Source: Neoceratodus forsteri (Eukaryota; Chordata; Ceratodontiformes; Ceratodontidae). Taken from it: a DNA stretch of 64,000 bases. Under the pieces are notes generated by a model. That model saw nothing but the letters and a program-made list of their open reading frames with translations. It had not been told where the DNA came from and did not search any database. Position numbers and translations under genes: made by a program. Shown in pieces: positions 34,619-46,925 of this stretch; position 1 is the stretch's first letter, and every line of letters begins with the position of its first letter. The stretch spans positions 662,435,501 through 662,499,500 of the forward strand of contig CM057456.1 in the NCBI GenBank assembly GCA_016271365.2, written 5' to 3'.

Positions 34619-35011
34619 GCTGGGAGATCAGAGGGCTGTAGGTTCAGTTCCCACATCTGGCACTTGGGTTAATATCCCAGTACCAACACTGTAATGCAGC
34701 ATGAGAGGGGTGCTGCACTTCTCAGATGCTGTCTTTCGGATGAGATGTTAAACCGAGGTCCCATCTGCCTGGATTGGTGGTAGTTCAGGTGGATGTTAAA
34801 GAGCCCATGGCACTTCTCGAAAAGAGTAGGGGAATTTTCCTGGTGTCCTGGCCAAATTTTCCTCATTCACTAAAAATACCACCAACAGCTTAATCTGGTT
34901 CAATTTCAGTTGCTTACCATCTGTATCGCCCCCCCTCCCCCGGTCGACCCTGAAAAAGGGACTTCTAGGCCCAATGGGCTGTCCGGGTCAACAAAATCCA
35001 ACCAACAAACA
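34578..35011 (+). mobile_element. V-SINE-type SINE, copy 2 (inside LTR)
   Basis: Same family as 18403-18835: A box TGGCTCAGTAGG, B box GGTTCAGTTCC, central GATGTTAAACCGAGGTCCC. The tail is a variant, GAAAAAGGGACTTCTAGGCC then GGGTCAACAAAATCC, with a CAAC-rich end instead of (TAAA)n. Confidence 0.85.
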
Positions 35012-35075
35012 ATAATCTGCTCACGGTTGTTCCACTTACCAGTAGGGTCTCTGTTACTGGTGTATGTGCCCTGTG

Positions 35076-35533
35076 GTGTCAGAGTGGCTCAGTTGGTAGC
35101 ACATCCTCCTCTGGACCAGAAGGTCGTGGGTTCTCATCCCACATCGGGATGGACTTGCACCTAAAAATCGCTGGCATCCGAGTGCAGTATTGGGGGGTGC
35201 TGTACTGCTGGGGTATGCCGTCCTTCATATGAGACGTTAAACCGAGGTCCCTTCTGCCCATCCTGGTGTTGTCCTGGTGGGTGTCCAGGTGGAAGTAAAA
35301 GAACCCAGGGCACTCTTCGTAAAGAGTGGGGAACATTCCCGGTGTCCTGGCCAACATTCCCTTTCCCATAAACCGGTTCATGCAATTATCCAGGATGTGT
35401 GTGGGTGATGATGTGCGATATGGCCGCCACCACACATTCAGTCACTTCACTACCAGTCTAGCATTGCTTGTAAAGCGCTTTGGGATACTGTATATGAAAA
35501 GCGCTATATAAATGTTGATTCTTCTTCTTCTTC
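35076..35533 (+). mobile_element. V-SINE (HE1/Lun1-like) inside LTR
   Basis: tRNA-like head with A box TGGCTCAGTTGG and B box GGTTCTCATCC, the central block GAGACGTTAAACCGAGGTCC, and an L2-type 3' end AAGCGCTATATAAATGTTGA followed by (TTC)n. This layout is that of V-SINEs described from sharks, lungfish and some teleosts. About 458 bp, near full length. Confidence 0.85.
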
Positions 35534-37605
35534 CCTGCAACCCCCTGTAAAAGACAGTTTGGCAAACAGCATGCACTTTTAGCATATTCAATTTCATGTC
35601 TATCGCTTTAAACCCCGTAATAATATGCTCACAAGCTAGTTTCAAAGTAACACTGCAAATCAGATTTATTGAGGGGACATAGACAAGGAAGGTGGCATGA
35701 ATCTGGATTAATGATTACTGATTAAATTCAAGTTGCTATGCATGTACGTCAGTCCCAAATAGTCAATCCTACAACACTGGGTACCCAGAATATGATACTG
35801 GCTGGCCAGAATCGTTGCCCGGGGGTGGCCGGCATTGCAGCTGTTGTTGGGGCCCTTGATGGAAAGAAAGGCAGTTAGCATGCATAAACAAGACTTGGCC
35901 AGCTGTAATCCTGGCCGGTTGGCCCAGTTGGTTGAAATTATTACATTTAAACAGGAAAAACAATCAGATGATACCACAAGAAGATTAAGCTGACTGTTGC
36001 AGGGAGCTATCCTGGATTTACTCACTGTATCAGTCAGATGGAAACAATGTCCTGGTGAAAGGAAGACCTGAAGCTGAAAGCTGATGCACATGGAGAAGCT
36101 GGGCTGTCATGAGTCACCTCCACTTCAGGACCTTTCCCTGAAGGTGGCTGCAACCTGTGATGGCTTTCTGCACAGGGGCTGGATCCCTGAAGCTGGTCTC
36201 TCACCGATGACACTGAGGCTGAGACAAGAACAGATGGCATGGGCCAGTTTAGACAAGGGCCCAAGACTGGATCAACACTTCTGGCAAAGTTCAGTTTATT
36301 TGCTGGTGACCTTTCCAGCTGGCAGACAGTCTGGTCACATGTAAATGTGGGATCCTTTTTGGCAATTAGGAGTCCCTGGACAGTAGACTTGGATCCACAA
36401 TAAACAGTCAGCACATTTAAGGAAAACAGCATTTACTTTTCTACCTTGCAGTTTCGGTTTCAGTCTGGTTCACAGTTGCAGTTGATTCACTGAGCAGAAC
36501 CTCTCAATCTGTAGGCAGGCAGTTCCTGGCAATTAATTTTCACTTTTAGATGACAAGGAGCACACCAGAGGCAACTAGATCTCTTGCAGGCCCAATCTCT
36601 GCAGAGCCTGCTCAGTAGTTCAAGCTGGAATCGCAACACAGGCCTGCCTTGGACTGCAGGCTGCTCCCTGCAGACTCTGGAACTGAAGCCAGACTGCCCA
36701 CAAACTCTCAAACAGACTCTAAAGACTGTCTGAAATTCAAACTGTCCCTCTTAAATATAGGCAGAAGTCCTTAGAATCCGATTGGTTGTTTAGACTGCCT
36801 CACACAGTTTAAGCCTCCACTGGCTGCGATTTAGGTGCCCAAACCTTGTCCCAGATCATGTCCCACAAGTCTATATTACACTCCCATGAGGCTCTGGATG
36901 AAATCCCAGTTTGTGATTGGCTAAAGCACTCCCAAAATGGTGGCTGCAGTAAAAGATACTGTCCCAATTATGCAGTCCCACAAGTTTCAAAGTCTGGTGC
37001 AGTCAGGATAAAAGTTATATTATTTTATTCTCCCCACACACTTGTAGCCTCAACACTTCTCTTTTAAACAACCTCACTTTTATTGCAATATTCCTTGTAC
37101 TTCTGCTGTTGCTGCCACCATTACACTATCCCCCTAGGAGATAGACAGCAGCCTATGAATATCTGAGGGACTTATAAATATCAGTGAGCCCCTGAATCTA
37201 GCCCTTGCTCAAACCTTATTTAAAATTACTTAAGCGGCTCCTGTGTTGCATTGCTAAGGTCACTGGACCCTCTCTATCTATACAGGGCACCGGGACCGCT
37301 GAAGAACTCTCCGGTTTGACCACATACCGAGCGGTTGGCATGTCAAAGGTGTTGCTCATGCCTGTATGATCCCCACTTGCACCTCAGTGCATTTGCAATG
37401 GTGGAAGATCATGGTTTTGAGTATGAGCCCAAACTGGACTAAAATAATTAAAAGGACTGCACAGGGAACCTGGGGAACACCCGAAGACACCAAGGGAGCT
37501 CAAGGAGCACTGAATGGGCTTTGGGGATGCCAGCAGCAGTGGGAGGAAAATGGGTGGAAGCAGGACATGGCACCAATTAAGGTAAGTCCCCGAGGTGGGG
37601 TTACA

Positions 37606-37616
37606 TCTCTCCCCTT
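37606..37616 (-). other. Polypurine tract of Gypsy copy 2
   Basis: The minus strand reads AAGGGGAGAGA directly before the LTR start TGTAACCCC. This is the expected plus-strand primer and fixes this LTR as the 3' LTR. Confidence 0.75.
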
Positions 37617-38915
37617 CCTGAAATGCTTGGTGTCCATGCCAAGACTATAATAAACCAGGATCTATAATAACACTTTACTATATACACGACTTATAATGTT
37701 AGGTCTAATATATAATATAAATATATACACTGAATAGCATGCTATAACTTTAAATGGTACCTTTAAACATCTCTACTTAGTTCAATATTTTTGTATCTTG
37801 TCATGACATTTTACATGTAATTACTACACTCTTACATTGGCTATCCATAGAGACATTTGTCCTTTGCATTTACTGTTTGATATTAAACCATAGTTTTACC
37901 ATTTTTAAGACTTTTGCATTCCCATATTTGCATGTTATCTTCTACCTTTACACTGCCTTACATAGTTAGCCATATGCATTACACTTGTGTGTCTCACTTG
38001 TGCACACACACTTTGTACCCGAACCCATATGTCTGTGAACCTGGCTTTGTCAGCTGACTTTGAGCTTTTTGTAACATGACCTCAGGCATATTGGTTGGAG
38101 GGTTTTATCACCAACTTAGAAGCTGCAGTTAAACCTATTTTAGGAAGGGAATTAGCTGTAACATACACAACTTTGTGAACCACATTCATAGGAAGGTCTA
38201 TAGGTGTTTCTGGAGTATCATACGTAAGGCGTACTACTGGTTTGACATCTCCTTAAGATTTTTGAGGTAGAAGGGGCACAGGCACAGTCCTTTTAACATT
38301 GGCATTCAGGTTCATGACTCCTGACTTATTGTCCACCAATAAGATAGCTTCTGAGAAAAAAGGCACCTCTGCATTCATCATTAGCTCAGAGTTGGTTGCA
38401 TCACTTGTGTTTGTAGTAGCACTTGAATTTATTTGCTCTGTAGACTCCTATTCATCCGTAAGTGGCATTTCAACAAAGTTTGAATCATTTAGCACGCTGC
38501 TGGCACTTTCAAAATTAGGACTACTGGTCAACATGAGGTCAGGTGCACTAAGCCCAGGTATTTCAGCTTCCAATTGAGATTCACTAATGGGGTTCTCATC
38601 TTCTTGGTCAGGGCTGGCAATTTCAATTTCAGATAGTTCCACAATGGGTAAAGAGCCAGCTACTTCTGAAGTTATACTTTGTGCCTCACTATTAGGTGGC
38701 ATTGGAGTGGTCGAGAGTGCAAGATTATTTGATACTTCGTGGCTGTCAGTAGGGATAGGTGGACCCAAAAAGGTCTGGACCCTTATTATCAGGTTCAGGA
38801 TCCAGGCCAAAGTCCTGATTAGTTCTGATTCAAATAAGAACCTTGTAAAATGTGATAAAAACTGCAAATCTGCTATATAATTGCATAAAACAACATTCAG
38901 GCCTGTGACACACAC
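37617..38915 (-). pseudogene. Gypsy copy 2, end of pol with C-terminal extension
   Basis: Minus-strand text at 38130-38290 includes TPIDLPMNVVHKVVYVTANS followed by SLPKIGLTAASK, aligned with the copy 1 extension. To its right, 38448-38915 is acidic and Ser/Pro-rich (SPDQEDENPISESQLEAEI), like copy 1 residues 10-125. One frame break lies near 38260. The region between 37617 and 38130 is AT-rich and non-coding and corresponds to what copy 1 lost. Confidence 0.65.
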
Positions 38916-39134
38916 ATAGAATTGTAATCAGCATTTCAGGATATGATAAATGTGAGTTTATACATCTGATGTTCTGGTCAATTGAATATGGCAGTCATGC
39001 AGTTGACTTCTGTCTGTTTCCTGTCTCAGAGTCAGTAGTACTAGTGCTGCAACTGTAAACTGATAACTGACCTGTCTGGCCTCAGAGGAGGAATCCCATT
39101 CCTATTTAGTAGTATACACTATACACTATACAAT

Positions 39135-39330
39135 GGACATATCACAGAAACAGAATTTGAAGACAGAAAAGGACTGCTTGGCCCACCCAGTCTGTCCATT
39201 TCCCTACCTTTTGGATAAGCTGCAGTTTTAGTTAACCAACAGCCTACATCCTCCTAACAGATATCAGTTTGTTATTGTTACACCAGTTCTTTCTCTGATC
39301 CACTGAGAGTCATACAGTTATTTTCTATAG
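39135..39330 (-). mobile_element. CR1-like 3' end
   Basis: CACAGAAACAGAATTTGAAG near 39143, then GGCCCACCCAGTCTGTCCAT, is the antisense of the CR1 3' end (GGGCAGACTGGGTGGGCC...TTCTATG) seen also at 43260-43325 and 50688. Sequence to the right is increasingly diverged. Confidence 0.65.
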
Positions 39331-39499
39331 CAAGGGGTCCTCTCCACCCACCCACGCAAACTGATGACACATTTAGGGGACCCCTACCCAAAAAAATAAC
39401 TGCATGTCCTTAGGAGTTCAGAGACCTAGCTACTGTAGTGGAAGGGGGAGTGTGGCTGTGAGTCTGGGCCTGTACTGAGTGGGCAGAGACCTACACTCA

Positions 39500-40012
39500 G
39501 GCAATCCAAAAATGCAAAAATTAGGCAAGTCCGTTAGTACATACTGAAAAACATGTGCCATCATGTTCAGGCAATCCAAAAATTAGGACAAACTGAAAAC
39601 ATTGTGCCATCAGTCTCAACTTCAAGCAGTCCAAAAATTACACAAGTGCATTAGGACATGCTACAGAAAGTGTGCCATCAGGGTTAGGCAATCCAAAAAT
39701 TAGCCAAGTACGCGAGGAGGACATGCTGAAAACATTGCGCCATCTGTCTCCACTTCAGACAGTCCAAAAATTAGACAAGTCCATTATTAGGACATGCTTT
39801 GAAAAGTGTGCCATCAGGTTCAGGCAGTCCAAAAATTACAAAAGTCTATTAGGACATACTGTGAAAAGTGTGCCATCAGGTTCAGGCAGTCCACAAATTA
39901 CACAAGTCTATTAGGACATGCTGTCAAAAGTGTGCCATCAGTTTCAGGCAGTCCAAATATTAATAAAGTCTGTTAGGACATGCTAAAAACATTGTGCCAT
40001 TAGGTACAAAAA
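39500..40012 (+). repeat. Minisatellite, about 70 bp unit, about 7-8 copies
   Basis: Units share GTGCCATCAGGTTCAGGCAG, TCCAAAAATTA, CACAAGTCTATTAGGACAT and GCTGTGAAAAGT. Two unit types alternate in part: one with GAAAACATTGTGCCAT, one with GAAAAGTGTGCCATC. Copies are 70-90% similar by eye. Confidence 0.85.
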
Positions 40013-40542
40013 TTGTGTAGGCCACATATGGGCTTACTTGAGTACTGATTTATTGTTCTGAATAAACAGTGCTCTTTCTATGCTTCCAAGTAGTCATCTT
40101 TGAGTTCTCTGTGAAATGTATTTTCTGCCTCTGGGTCATAGGTGTAACCAGGTTTATTTTTAAGAATGTTAACTCCCCAACATCTTCTGACAGTGGCCTA
40201 GATCATATATCTGTTACCACATTTCCTGCACAGACAGAGTTGCTCTGAAGATACACTGGTTGGGGGACAGACCATGTACTTCATGGCTACCTGCACAAGT
40301 GCAGGCCATACCGGCTCCTTGCCTTGCCGGTATTTAATAGAATCTTCATTCTGTTGAATACCTTTTTCTGCTAAATAGCAATGAACCAAGGCCTGGACAG
40401 AAACAGTGACATGGAGAAGAAAGGGATGATTTTTCAAGGACAACAGCATTCAAGTGACCCCAAAGATGATTGCTGGGTGTAGAACGAATGGCAGCAGCTG
40501 AATGTTTTGTAGCCTGACTGAGAAGATAGAGCTGTGAAGGTG
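40013..40542. other. No gene recognised
   Basis: Unique-looking sequence between two tandem-repeat blocks. Short open frames only. Confidence 0.4.
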
Positions 40543-42227
40543 TATGGCAAGCCATTAGGGACATAATTCCTAATCTCTGGCAGTATAGCAAAACACATAA
40601 ACTACATAGTGAAACACATATATCATATAGTGAAATAATATACATCATATAGTGGAATGCACACACAATGTAGTGCCCACATACACTATCTACTGAAATA
40701 TGTACATCATATAGTGAAATACATATACTGTATACTGAAATGCATATTTCACACAGTGAAGCACATACATTGTATAGTGAAATGCTTACGTTATATAGTG
40801 AAATACATACACTATCTACTGAAATCCACATACTGAGTACTGAAAATCCACATACACTATGTACTGAAACAAATGTACTATGTACTGAAACATATGCACT
40901 ACCAATTGAGACACACACACTACAGACTGAAAAATCCACATAAACTATCTGCTGAAACAAATACTCTATAGATTGTAACACATACACTATATATTGAGAA
41001 AAAACTGCATACACTATATACGGAAATAAACTCACTATATATTGAAACATCTACACTTTATATTGAAATACATACACTACACACTAAAAATCCACATATA
41101 CTGTCTACTGAAACAAATACACTACATATTGAAACATTTACACTTTATATTGAAATACATACACTATTAAAATAAATACACTATTCATTGAAAATTCTGC
41201 ATACACTATATACTGAAACAAATAAACTATATATAAAAAACACCCTCTCTATTGAAACATTTTTTGTATTCTATTTACCGAGAGAAATATATTACATACT
41301 CAGAATATTAAAAAAAACCACATACACTATATACTGAAACAATTACACTACATGGTGAAACACATACACTATGTATTGAAATACATACTCTGTGGACTGA
41401 AAAATTCACATACACTATATACAGAAACAAATAAGCTATATACTGAAATGGACTACATTCTGAAACCACCCATCCCCCCAGCCCCTCCCCCTTGAATGGC
41501 CTGCCACTGCACTCCTTGGCTGTTGCATTCAGTTAGCTGCTGGCTTGATGAAAGGATGTCTAAAACTATGGCAAGCCATTAGGGACATAATTCAGAATCT
41601 CTGATACATAGTAAAACACATACACTACATAGTGAAAGACATATCATATAGTGAAATATATGCATCATATAGTGAAATGCATACACGATGTAGTGACCAC
41701 ATTCACCATCTACTGAAATATATACATCATATAGTGAAATACATATGCTGTATACTGAAATAAATATATCATATAATGAAACATATAAACTATATAGTGA
41801 AATGCTTTCATTATATAGTGAAACACATACACCATCTACTGAAATCCACATACACTATATAGTGAAGCAAATGTACTATGTACTGAAACACATACACTAC
41901 CTATTGAGATACACACACTATAGACTGAAAAATCCACATAAACTATCTACTGAAACAAATACTCTATACATTGTAACACATACATTATATATTGAAAAAA
42001 TCTGCATAGAGTATATACTGAAACATATATTTATATAGTGAAACACATACATTGTATAGTGAAATGCTTACATTATATAGTGAAATACATACACTATCTA
42101 CTGAAATCCACGTACTTAGTACTGAAAATCCCACATGTACTATATACTGAAACAAACGTACTATGTACTGAAACATATATACTACCTATTGAGATACATA
42201 CAATGCAGACTGAAAACTTGATATATA
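40543..42227 (+). repeat. AT-rich 20-bp-type minisatellite with higher-order repeat
   Basis: Units of about 18-21 bp vary around ATACACTATATACTGAAACA. TATGGCAAGCCATTAGGGAC occurs at 40543 and 41567, and the order of variant units after it is the same for at least 400 bp. This shows a ~1.02 kb higher-order duplication. Translations look protein-like only because of the repeat. Confidence 0.85.
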
Positions 42228-43330
42228 CGGGTGTGGGCAGGACAGTAGTGTGGTGGGTAGGTAACTGGCTGGGTGGCAGGACACAGAGGGTGGTGGTAAA
42301 TGGCTGTCACTCCACAGAGGGAAGAGTGACCAGTGGGGTACCACAGGGATCAGTGCTGGGACCGGTCCTATTCAACATCTTCATCAGTGACATTGCACAG
42401 GATCTAGAAGGCAGAATTTCACTGTTCGCTGATGACACAAAGCTCTGTAACAGTAGACACACCAGAGGGTGTAGACAGAATGAGAAGGGACCTGCAGAAA
42501 CTTGAAGAATGGTCAAGGGTTTGGCAGTTGAAATTCAATGCAAAGAAGTGCAAGATAATGCATATGGGGCACAAAAACCCTGGCACAATATATCAGTTGG
42601 GGGGTGAGGATATAGCATGCACCAAGCAGGAAGGGATCTTGGGGTTGTCATCTCTGATGACCTCAAGTAAGAAACAGTGTGATAAGGCATCAGGTAAGCA
42701 AATAGGATGCTGGGATGTATGGCAGGGCATCACCAGCAGGAAAGGGAGGTCATAATTCCGCTATACAAGACACTAGTGAGGCCCCACCTGGAGTACAGTG
42801 TACAGTTCTGGAGACCATACCTGCGTAAGGACATAGACAGGGTAGAGAAGGTTCAGAGGAGGGCAACAAAGATTGTGCATGGGTTGCATCACAAGTCCTA
42901 TGAAGACAGGTTGAAGGAACTGAACATGTACTCCCTGGAGGAGAGGAGGGAGAGAGGGATATGATAGAGACATACAAGTATCTTACAGGGAGGAACAGGG
43001 TGCAGGAAAACACTATTTTAAGCGAAAAGATGTTTCAGGACTAGAGGGCATGGGATGAAGTTGGAGGAGGACGATTCAGAGGAAACATGAAAGAATTTCT
43101 TCACAGAGCAGGTGGTGGACAAGTGGAACACCCTGCCAGAGGAAGTGGTGGGAGCTGAAGCAATCACGGGATTTAAGAATGCATGGGATAGACATAAAGG
43201 AATTCTAGAGGTCAGGGGTAAGGGGAAATAGACTTCTAGGAAAACAAACTGAACTTACAAGCTCAAATGGGCAGACTAGGTGGGCCATAGGCCCTTATCT
43301 GCTGACACTGTCTATGTATGTATCTATGTA
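42228..43330 (+). mobile_element. CR1 LINE, 5'-truncated, inserted in the minisatellite
   Basis: The best-preserved CR1 in the window. Plus-strand text: [32 protein letters not shown] (intact FADD), [40 protein letters not shown] and YEDRLKELNMYSLEERRERG. Two frameshifts lie near 42440 and 42720 and one after 42960. It ends with GGTGGGCCATAGGCCC and a TATGTATC-type tail. Minisatellite units lie on both sides, so the insertion post-dates array expansion. Confidence 0.92.
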
Positions 43331-44090
43331 TACTAACTGCAACCAATACACTATATATTGTAATGCATAAACTACATATTGAAAAGCAATCTGCATACAC
43401 CATATAGTGAAACAAATACACTACATATTGAAATACATACACTATCTATTGAAATGCATACACTGCCTATTGAAATGCATACACTACAGACTGAAAAATC
43501 CACCTACAGCATGTACTGAAACAAATACACAATATATTGAAACATATACACTGTACAATGAAACACATACATTACCTATTGAAACAAATATGCAATATGT
43601 TGAAAAATCTGCATACACTAGATATTGAAACCAATACACTACATAGTAAAATACATACACTGTCTATTGAAATATGTAGAACACATTTAAACATCCACAC
43701 ACACTATCTATTGAAACATATACACTATGTATTGAAACATATATACTATAAATTGAGACATACACTGTCTATTGAAATAAATATAAGATATCATAAAAAA
43801 TCCAGTTACACTACATACTGAAACAAGTACACTATATAGTAAAACATATACACTATCTATTGAAATACTTACCCTATACACTGAAACATATACACTGTAT
43901 ACTGAAACACATACACTATCTATGTCAAACACCTGCATGCTCTATATGCCGATTCAAATACACTACATATTGAAACAAATACACCATGTCGTGAAATACA
44001 TACACTGTAGATTGAAACAATCCACATACAACACTACAACTTAAACAAATATACTATGTTTTGAAAAATATACACTGCCTAATAGAACAA
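43331..44090 (+). repeat. AT-rich 20-bp-type minisatellite, right part
   Basis: Continuation of the 40543-42227 array with the same TACACTATnnATTGAAACA units, more diverged toward the right end. Confidence 0.85.
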
Positions 44091-44103
44091 GCAGTGTCAG
44101 TTA

Positions 44104-44541
44104 GCAGTGTCAGTGGCTCAGTAGGTAGCACACTCGCCTCTGAGGTCGGGAGATCAGAGGGTTATGGGTTCATTTCCCACATCTGGCACTTGGGTTAATA
44201 TTCCAGTACTGACACTGTAGTGCAGCATGAGAGGGGTGTTGCACTTCCGAGGTGCCGTCTTTCAGATGAGACGTTAAACCGAGGTCCCATCTGCCTGGAT
44301 TGGTGGTAGTTCAGGTGGATGTTAAAGATCCCATGGCACTTATCGAAAAGAGTAGGGGAATTTCCCCGGTGTCCTGGCCAAATTTCTCTCATTCACTAAA
44401 AATACCACCAACAGCTCAATCTGGTTCAAGGTCAGTTGGCATTCATCTGTATCCCCCTCCTCCAGGTCATGCCTGAAAATAGGCAGGATTTGTCTAGTGC
44501 ACTTACCCGGTCAACAAAAACTAAATAAATAAATAAAAAAC
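44104..44541 (+). mobile_element. V-SINE-type SINE, copy 3
   Basis: Nearly the same length and content as the copy at 18403-18835: A box TGGCTCAGTAGG, central GAGACGTTAAACCGAGGTCC, tail CTTACCCGGTCAACAAAAAC and (TAAA)n. A partial repeat of its first bases (GCAGTGTCAG at 44091) precedes it. Confidence 0.88.
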
Positions 44542-44894
44542 AAATACACAATATACTGTGTTTTGGTAACAGTAACATGACATGCAAGCTCCACCCACCT
44601 ACAGAGGCTGTCCTTCATTTTGTTTCCAGTTTTTGAAGAGGTAGGAAGCAATGTTTTGCACTGTAGCTTTTATTACGTAGCAGTTCATTTTTCCTAGTTC
44701 AGTTTCATGTAGAGAGGATATTATGTCATTTGTTTTTATTTTCATGTTAATCTGTAAACATTTCCTTTTTTTTAGTTTTGTGACAGTGTAAGACACTGAG
44801 TCTGGAAATGAATTTGCTGATGCGACTTGTCCGGAGTGTTTACATTGAAGAAATCCACTTATCAGCAATATATCCTTGATCATGAAGATATTTT

Positions 44895-45595
44895 ATGTTT
44901 TCCAATGATGAAGATATCATTCAGTATTTTCCTGAACTAAAAAGATGCTTGGAAACAGTGCATAGGTATGAATTTAACAGTGACATGATTCTGCTTCAGC
45001 ATTTAAAGCAAGAGTTAGAGGACCACTTAAGAATTCTAAGTTCAGTTCTATTAGTGTGTTACCAATACCATGACATTCATATAGTCCAGGAATTAGTCAG
45101 TGTTTTGGAAAGTCTATATGGTTTATTGCTGTGGTCATTTAATAACCTTCTTGTTCAGTCATATCCCGTTATGACTGAAATATTTCTTTTGGAAACCATC
45201 AGATCTGGTCATAGAGGCCGTCCGCAATATAATATATCCGAAGAACAAATAAATCACTGCTTAACTATTGGATTTACTTGGCAAGGTATAGCTAGAATTT
45301 TTGGTATCAGTCGACGGACGCTTTACCGTCACAGACAAAGAATTGGAATTCAGCAACTGTCATTTTCTGACGTTTCTGATGATAGCCTAGCAACAATGAT
45401 CAGAGAAATTCTGACTGAAACGCCAAATGCAGGGGAAATATATGTGACTGGCAGTAGAAGATCTCGTAATGTACATATTCAACTTTGGCAAATTCAGCAA
45501 TGCCTATGATATATTGATCCCATTGGCAGGGCAATTAGAAGACGGAGAACAATTAGAAGAAGAGTGTACAGTGTATCATCTCCAAATCAGCTGTG
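44895..45595 (+). pseudogene. Integrase/transposase-like gene, exon 1 (HTH region)
   Basis: Frame from Met at 44895 to the consensus donor GTAAGT at 45596. Residues 1-100 are a helical, leucine-rich domain. Residues 108-150 hold GRPQYNISEEQINHC then GFTWQGIARIFGISRRTLYR, a helix-turn-helix. Residues 206-234 (IRRRRTIRRRVYSVSSPNQL, then Trp) match the basic lead into an rve-type catalytic core. One in-frame TGA at 45507-45509 (codon 205) sits where relatives, as I recall them, have Arg, consistent with a CGA-to-TGA change. Exon 2 is at 59000. The HTH-plus-rve layout resembles IS3-like eukaryotic (IS3EU) or Ginger-type transposases; I cannot decide which. No TIRs were found. It could be a domesticated gene that decayed. 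Confidence 0.75.
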
Positions 45596-46109
45596 GTAAG
45601 TAGTGCTACAAAATAAAGTTTGTGATTCTTTGCAGTGACTGTTGATACTGTACCTTAATCTGCTAGTGCTCTCAAAGACTAGGAACAAATTCCCAATCTC
45701 ACAATACCTGTTTACCATCTCTGTTACCATATTCAGAGATGCACAACAATGTTGCTTGCAGATGAATACTTGGGGTCTGATTGTGTATTCCACCATAATT
45801 GGCCCAAGTGGCTTCTACCATAAAGATACTTTTTTATGAATTCACAGAATCAACCTGTGTCAAATGTAGACTGCATGCACCAAACGCAGCACAAAATGGG
45901 GTGTGGCATGGCAGTAGAAGGCTTGTGGCAAACACAGGCCCCCCATCCCCTGATTCTGGATTCTGTAAACCCAGCCAGAAGGCATATTGGTAAGTACTAT
46001 TAGACCAGCCAGTGCTGGTTTAAGGGTATTTAGAAGTGCATCCTCTTGAAGGGCTTAGATCCATGCACCACTGGCAGAGCTCTCTTTGGGCGGGATTGAA
46101 CATGTACAG

Positions 46110-46925
46110 TACCATGGTCCCCACCCCCAATTCTCTATTTAATAAAAGTAATGATGACCATGATGGTCTTGTGGATCCCCCATCCATGACCACCAATGCA
46201 ATTAAAGGAATGACATCCCTGGTGGTCTACCAGGTACCCCCCAGCCCTGATGCCCTTTGCAATAAAAGGAATCATGTCCCCTGTAGGTGTAGTGGACCCC
46301 TCAATTCCATTCCCATATTTAACAAGAGTAATGAAAATTCTGGTGGTGTAGTGAACCCCCCAGCCAGAATCCCCTTTGTAATAAAAGGAAATACATCCCA
46401 GGTGGTGTAGCAGACCCCCCATCCCCAATTTTCTTTGTAATAACAGTAATCACAGCTCTGGAGGTGTAATGGATCCCCCTCTGGGTACACAATGCCCCAC
46501 CACCGTGCTCTCCCCATCCCAAGTCAGTGACCAGCACAGCTCTCTTTTCTCAACCATGGGCAGTCACTGACTTAGCTGTCAAGGTACATGTCCTGCATCT
46601 GCCAAACAGGGTGTACTGTACCATCAGCCTTTTCTGTACACAATAGTAAATAGCTAAAGTACATGTGCCTTGAAAGTTCAGTTGGTGGCCAGCCATGGTT
46701 GAGAGTGAAGGGCTGTTCTGGTTGCTGCCTTGTGGATGGGAGGTGGAAGTGGGTGGCCTGGCAGTGGCTGCTGGGGTTTGGCAGTTCTCTAGACCACCAG
46801 GGATGTGATTCCTTTTATTACAGAGGTGATCTGTGCAAGGGGGTCCAGTAGACCACCAGGGACCATTAATTTTATTACATAGGGTAGCGGGGATGAGGGA
46901 GTTCTGCTAGTCACCAGGGATGTTC
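46110..46925. repeat. Foldback structure 1 (minisatellite arms in opposite orientation)
   Basis: Left arm 46110-46490 has about six ~62-bp units with AATAAAAGGAAT and TCCCTGGTGGTCTA. Right arm 46785-46925 has the reverse complement (TAGACCACCAGGGATGTGAT and GAATCACATCCCTGG in antisense). The spacer of ~300 bp is unrecognised. It looks like a foldback element or an inverted duplication of a minisatellite. Confidence 0.65.

Larger units (their letters stand above)
34341..37605 (-). repeat. 3' LTR of Gypsy copy 2, interrupted by two SINEs
   Basis: Plus-strand ends TGTAACCTCTAAGTGG and GTGGGGTTACA mirror those of copy 1. Internal matches include the AACCCCCTGTAAAA region (35538), GATTTATTGAGGGGA (35661) and GGTGGCCGGCATTGCAGCTG (35824). 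Minus the two SINEs, the LTR is about 2.37 kb, longer than the 1.98 kb LTR of copy 1, so it belongs to a related but distinct subfamily. Confidence 0.8.
34341..38915 (-). mobile_element. Ty3/Gypsy element copy 2 (3' LTR and end of internal region)
   Basis: Related to copy 1, in the same orientation. The 3' LTR (34341-37605) holds two SINEs. A polypurine tract lies just inside it, and an internal region follows to about 38915. The internal region encodes a degraded version of the post-integrase extension of copy 1. Upstream pol and gag are missing. No target duplication can be checked because the 5' part is lost. Confidence 0.8.

Noticed and set aside
40346..41050. 234-residue minus-strand open frame rich in V-S-I-Y repeats
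   Set aside because: It is a translation of the 20-bp minisatellite; the same pattern reappears in other frames and in the duplicate block.
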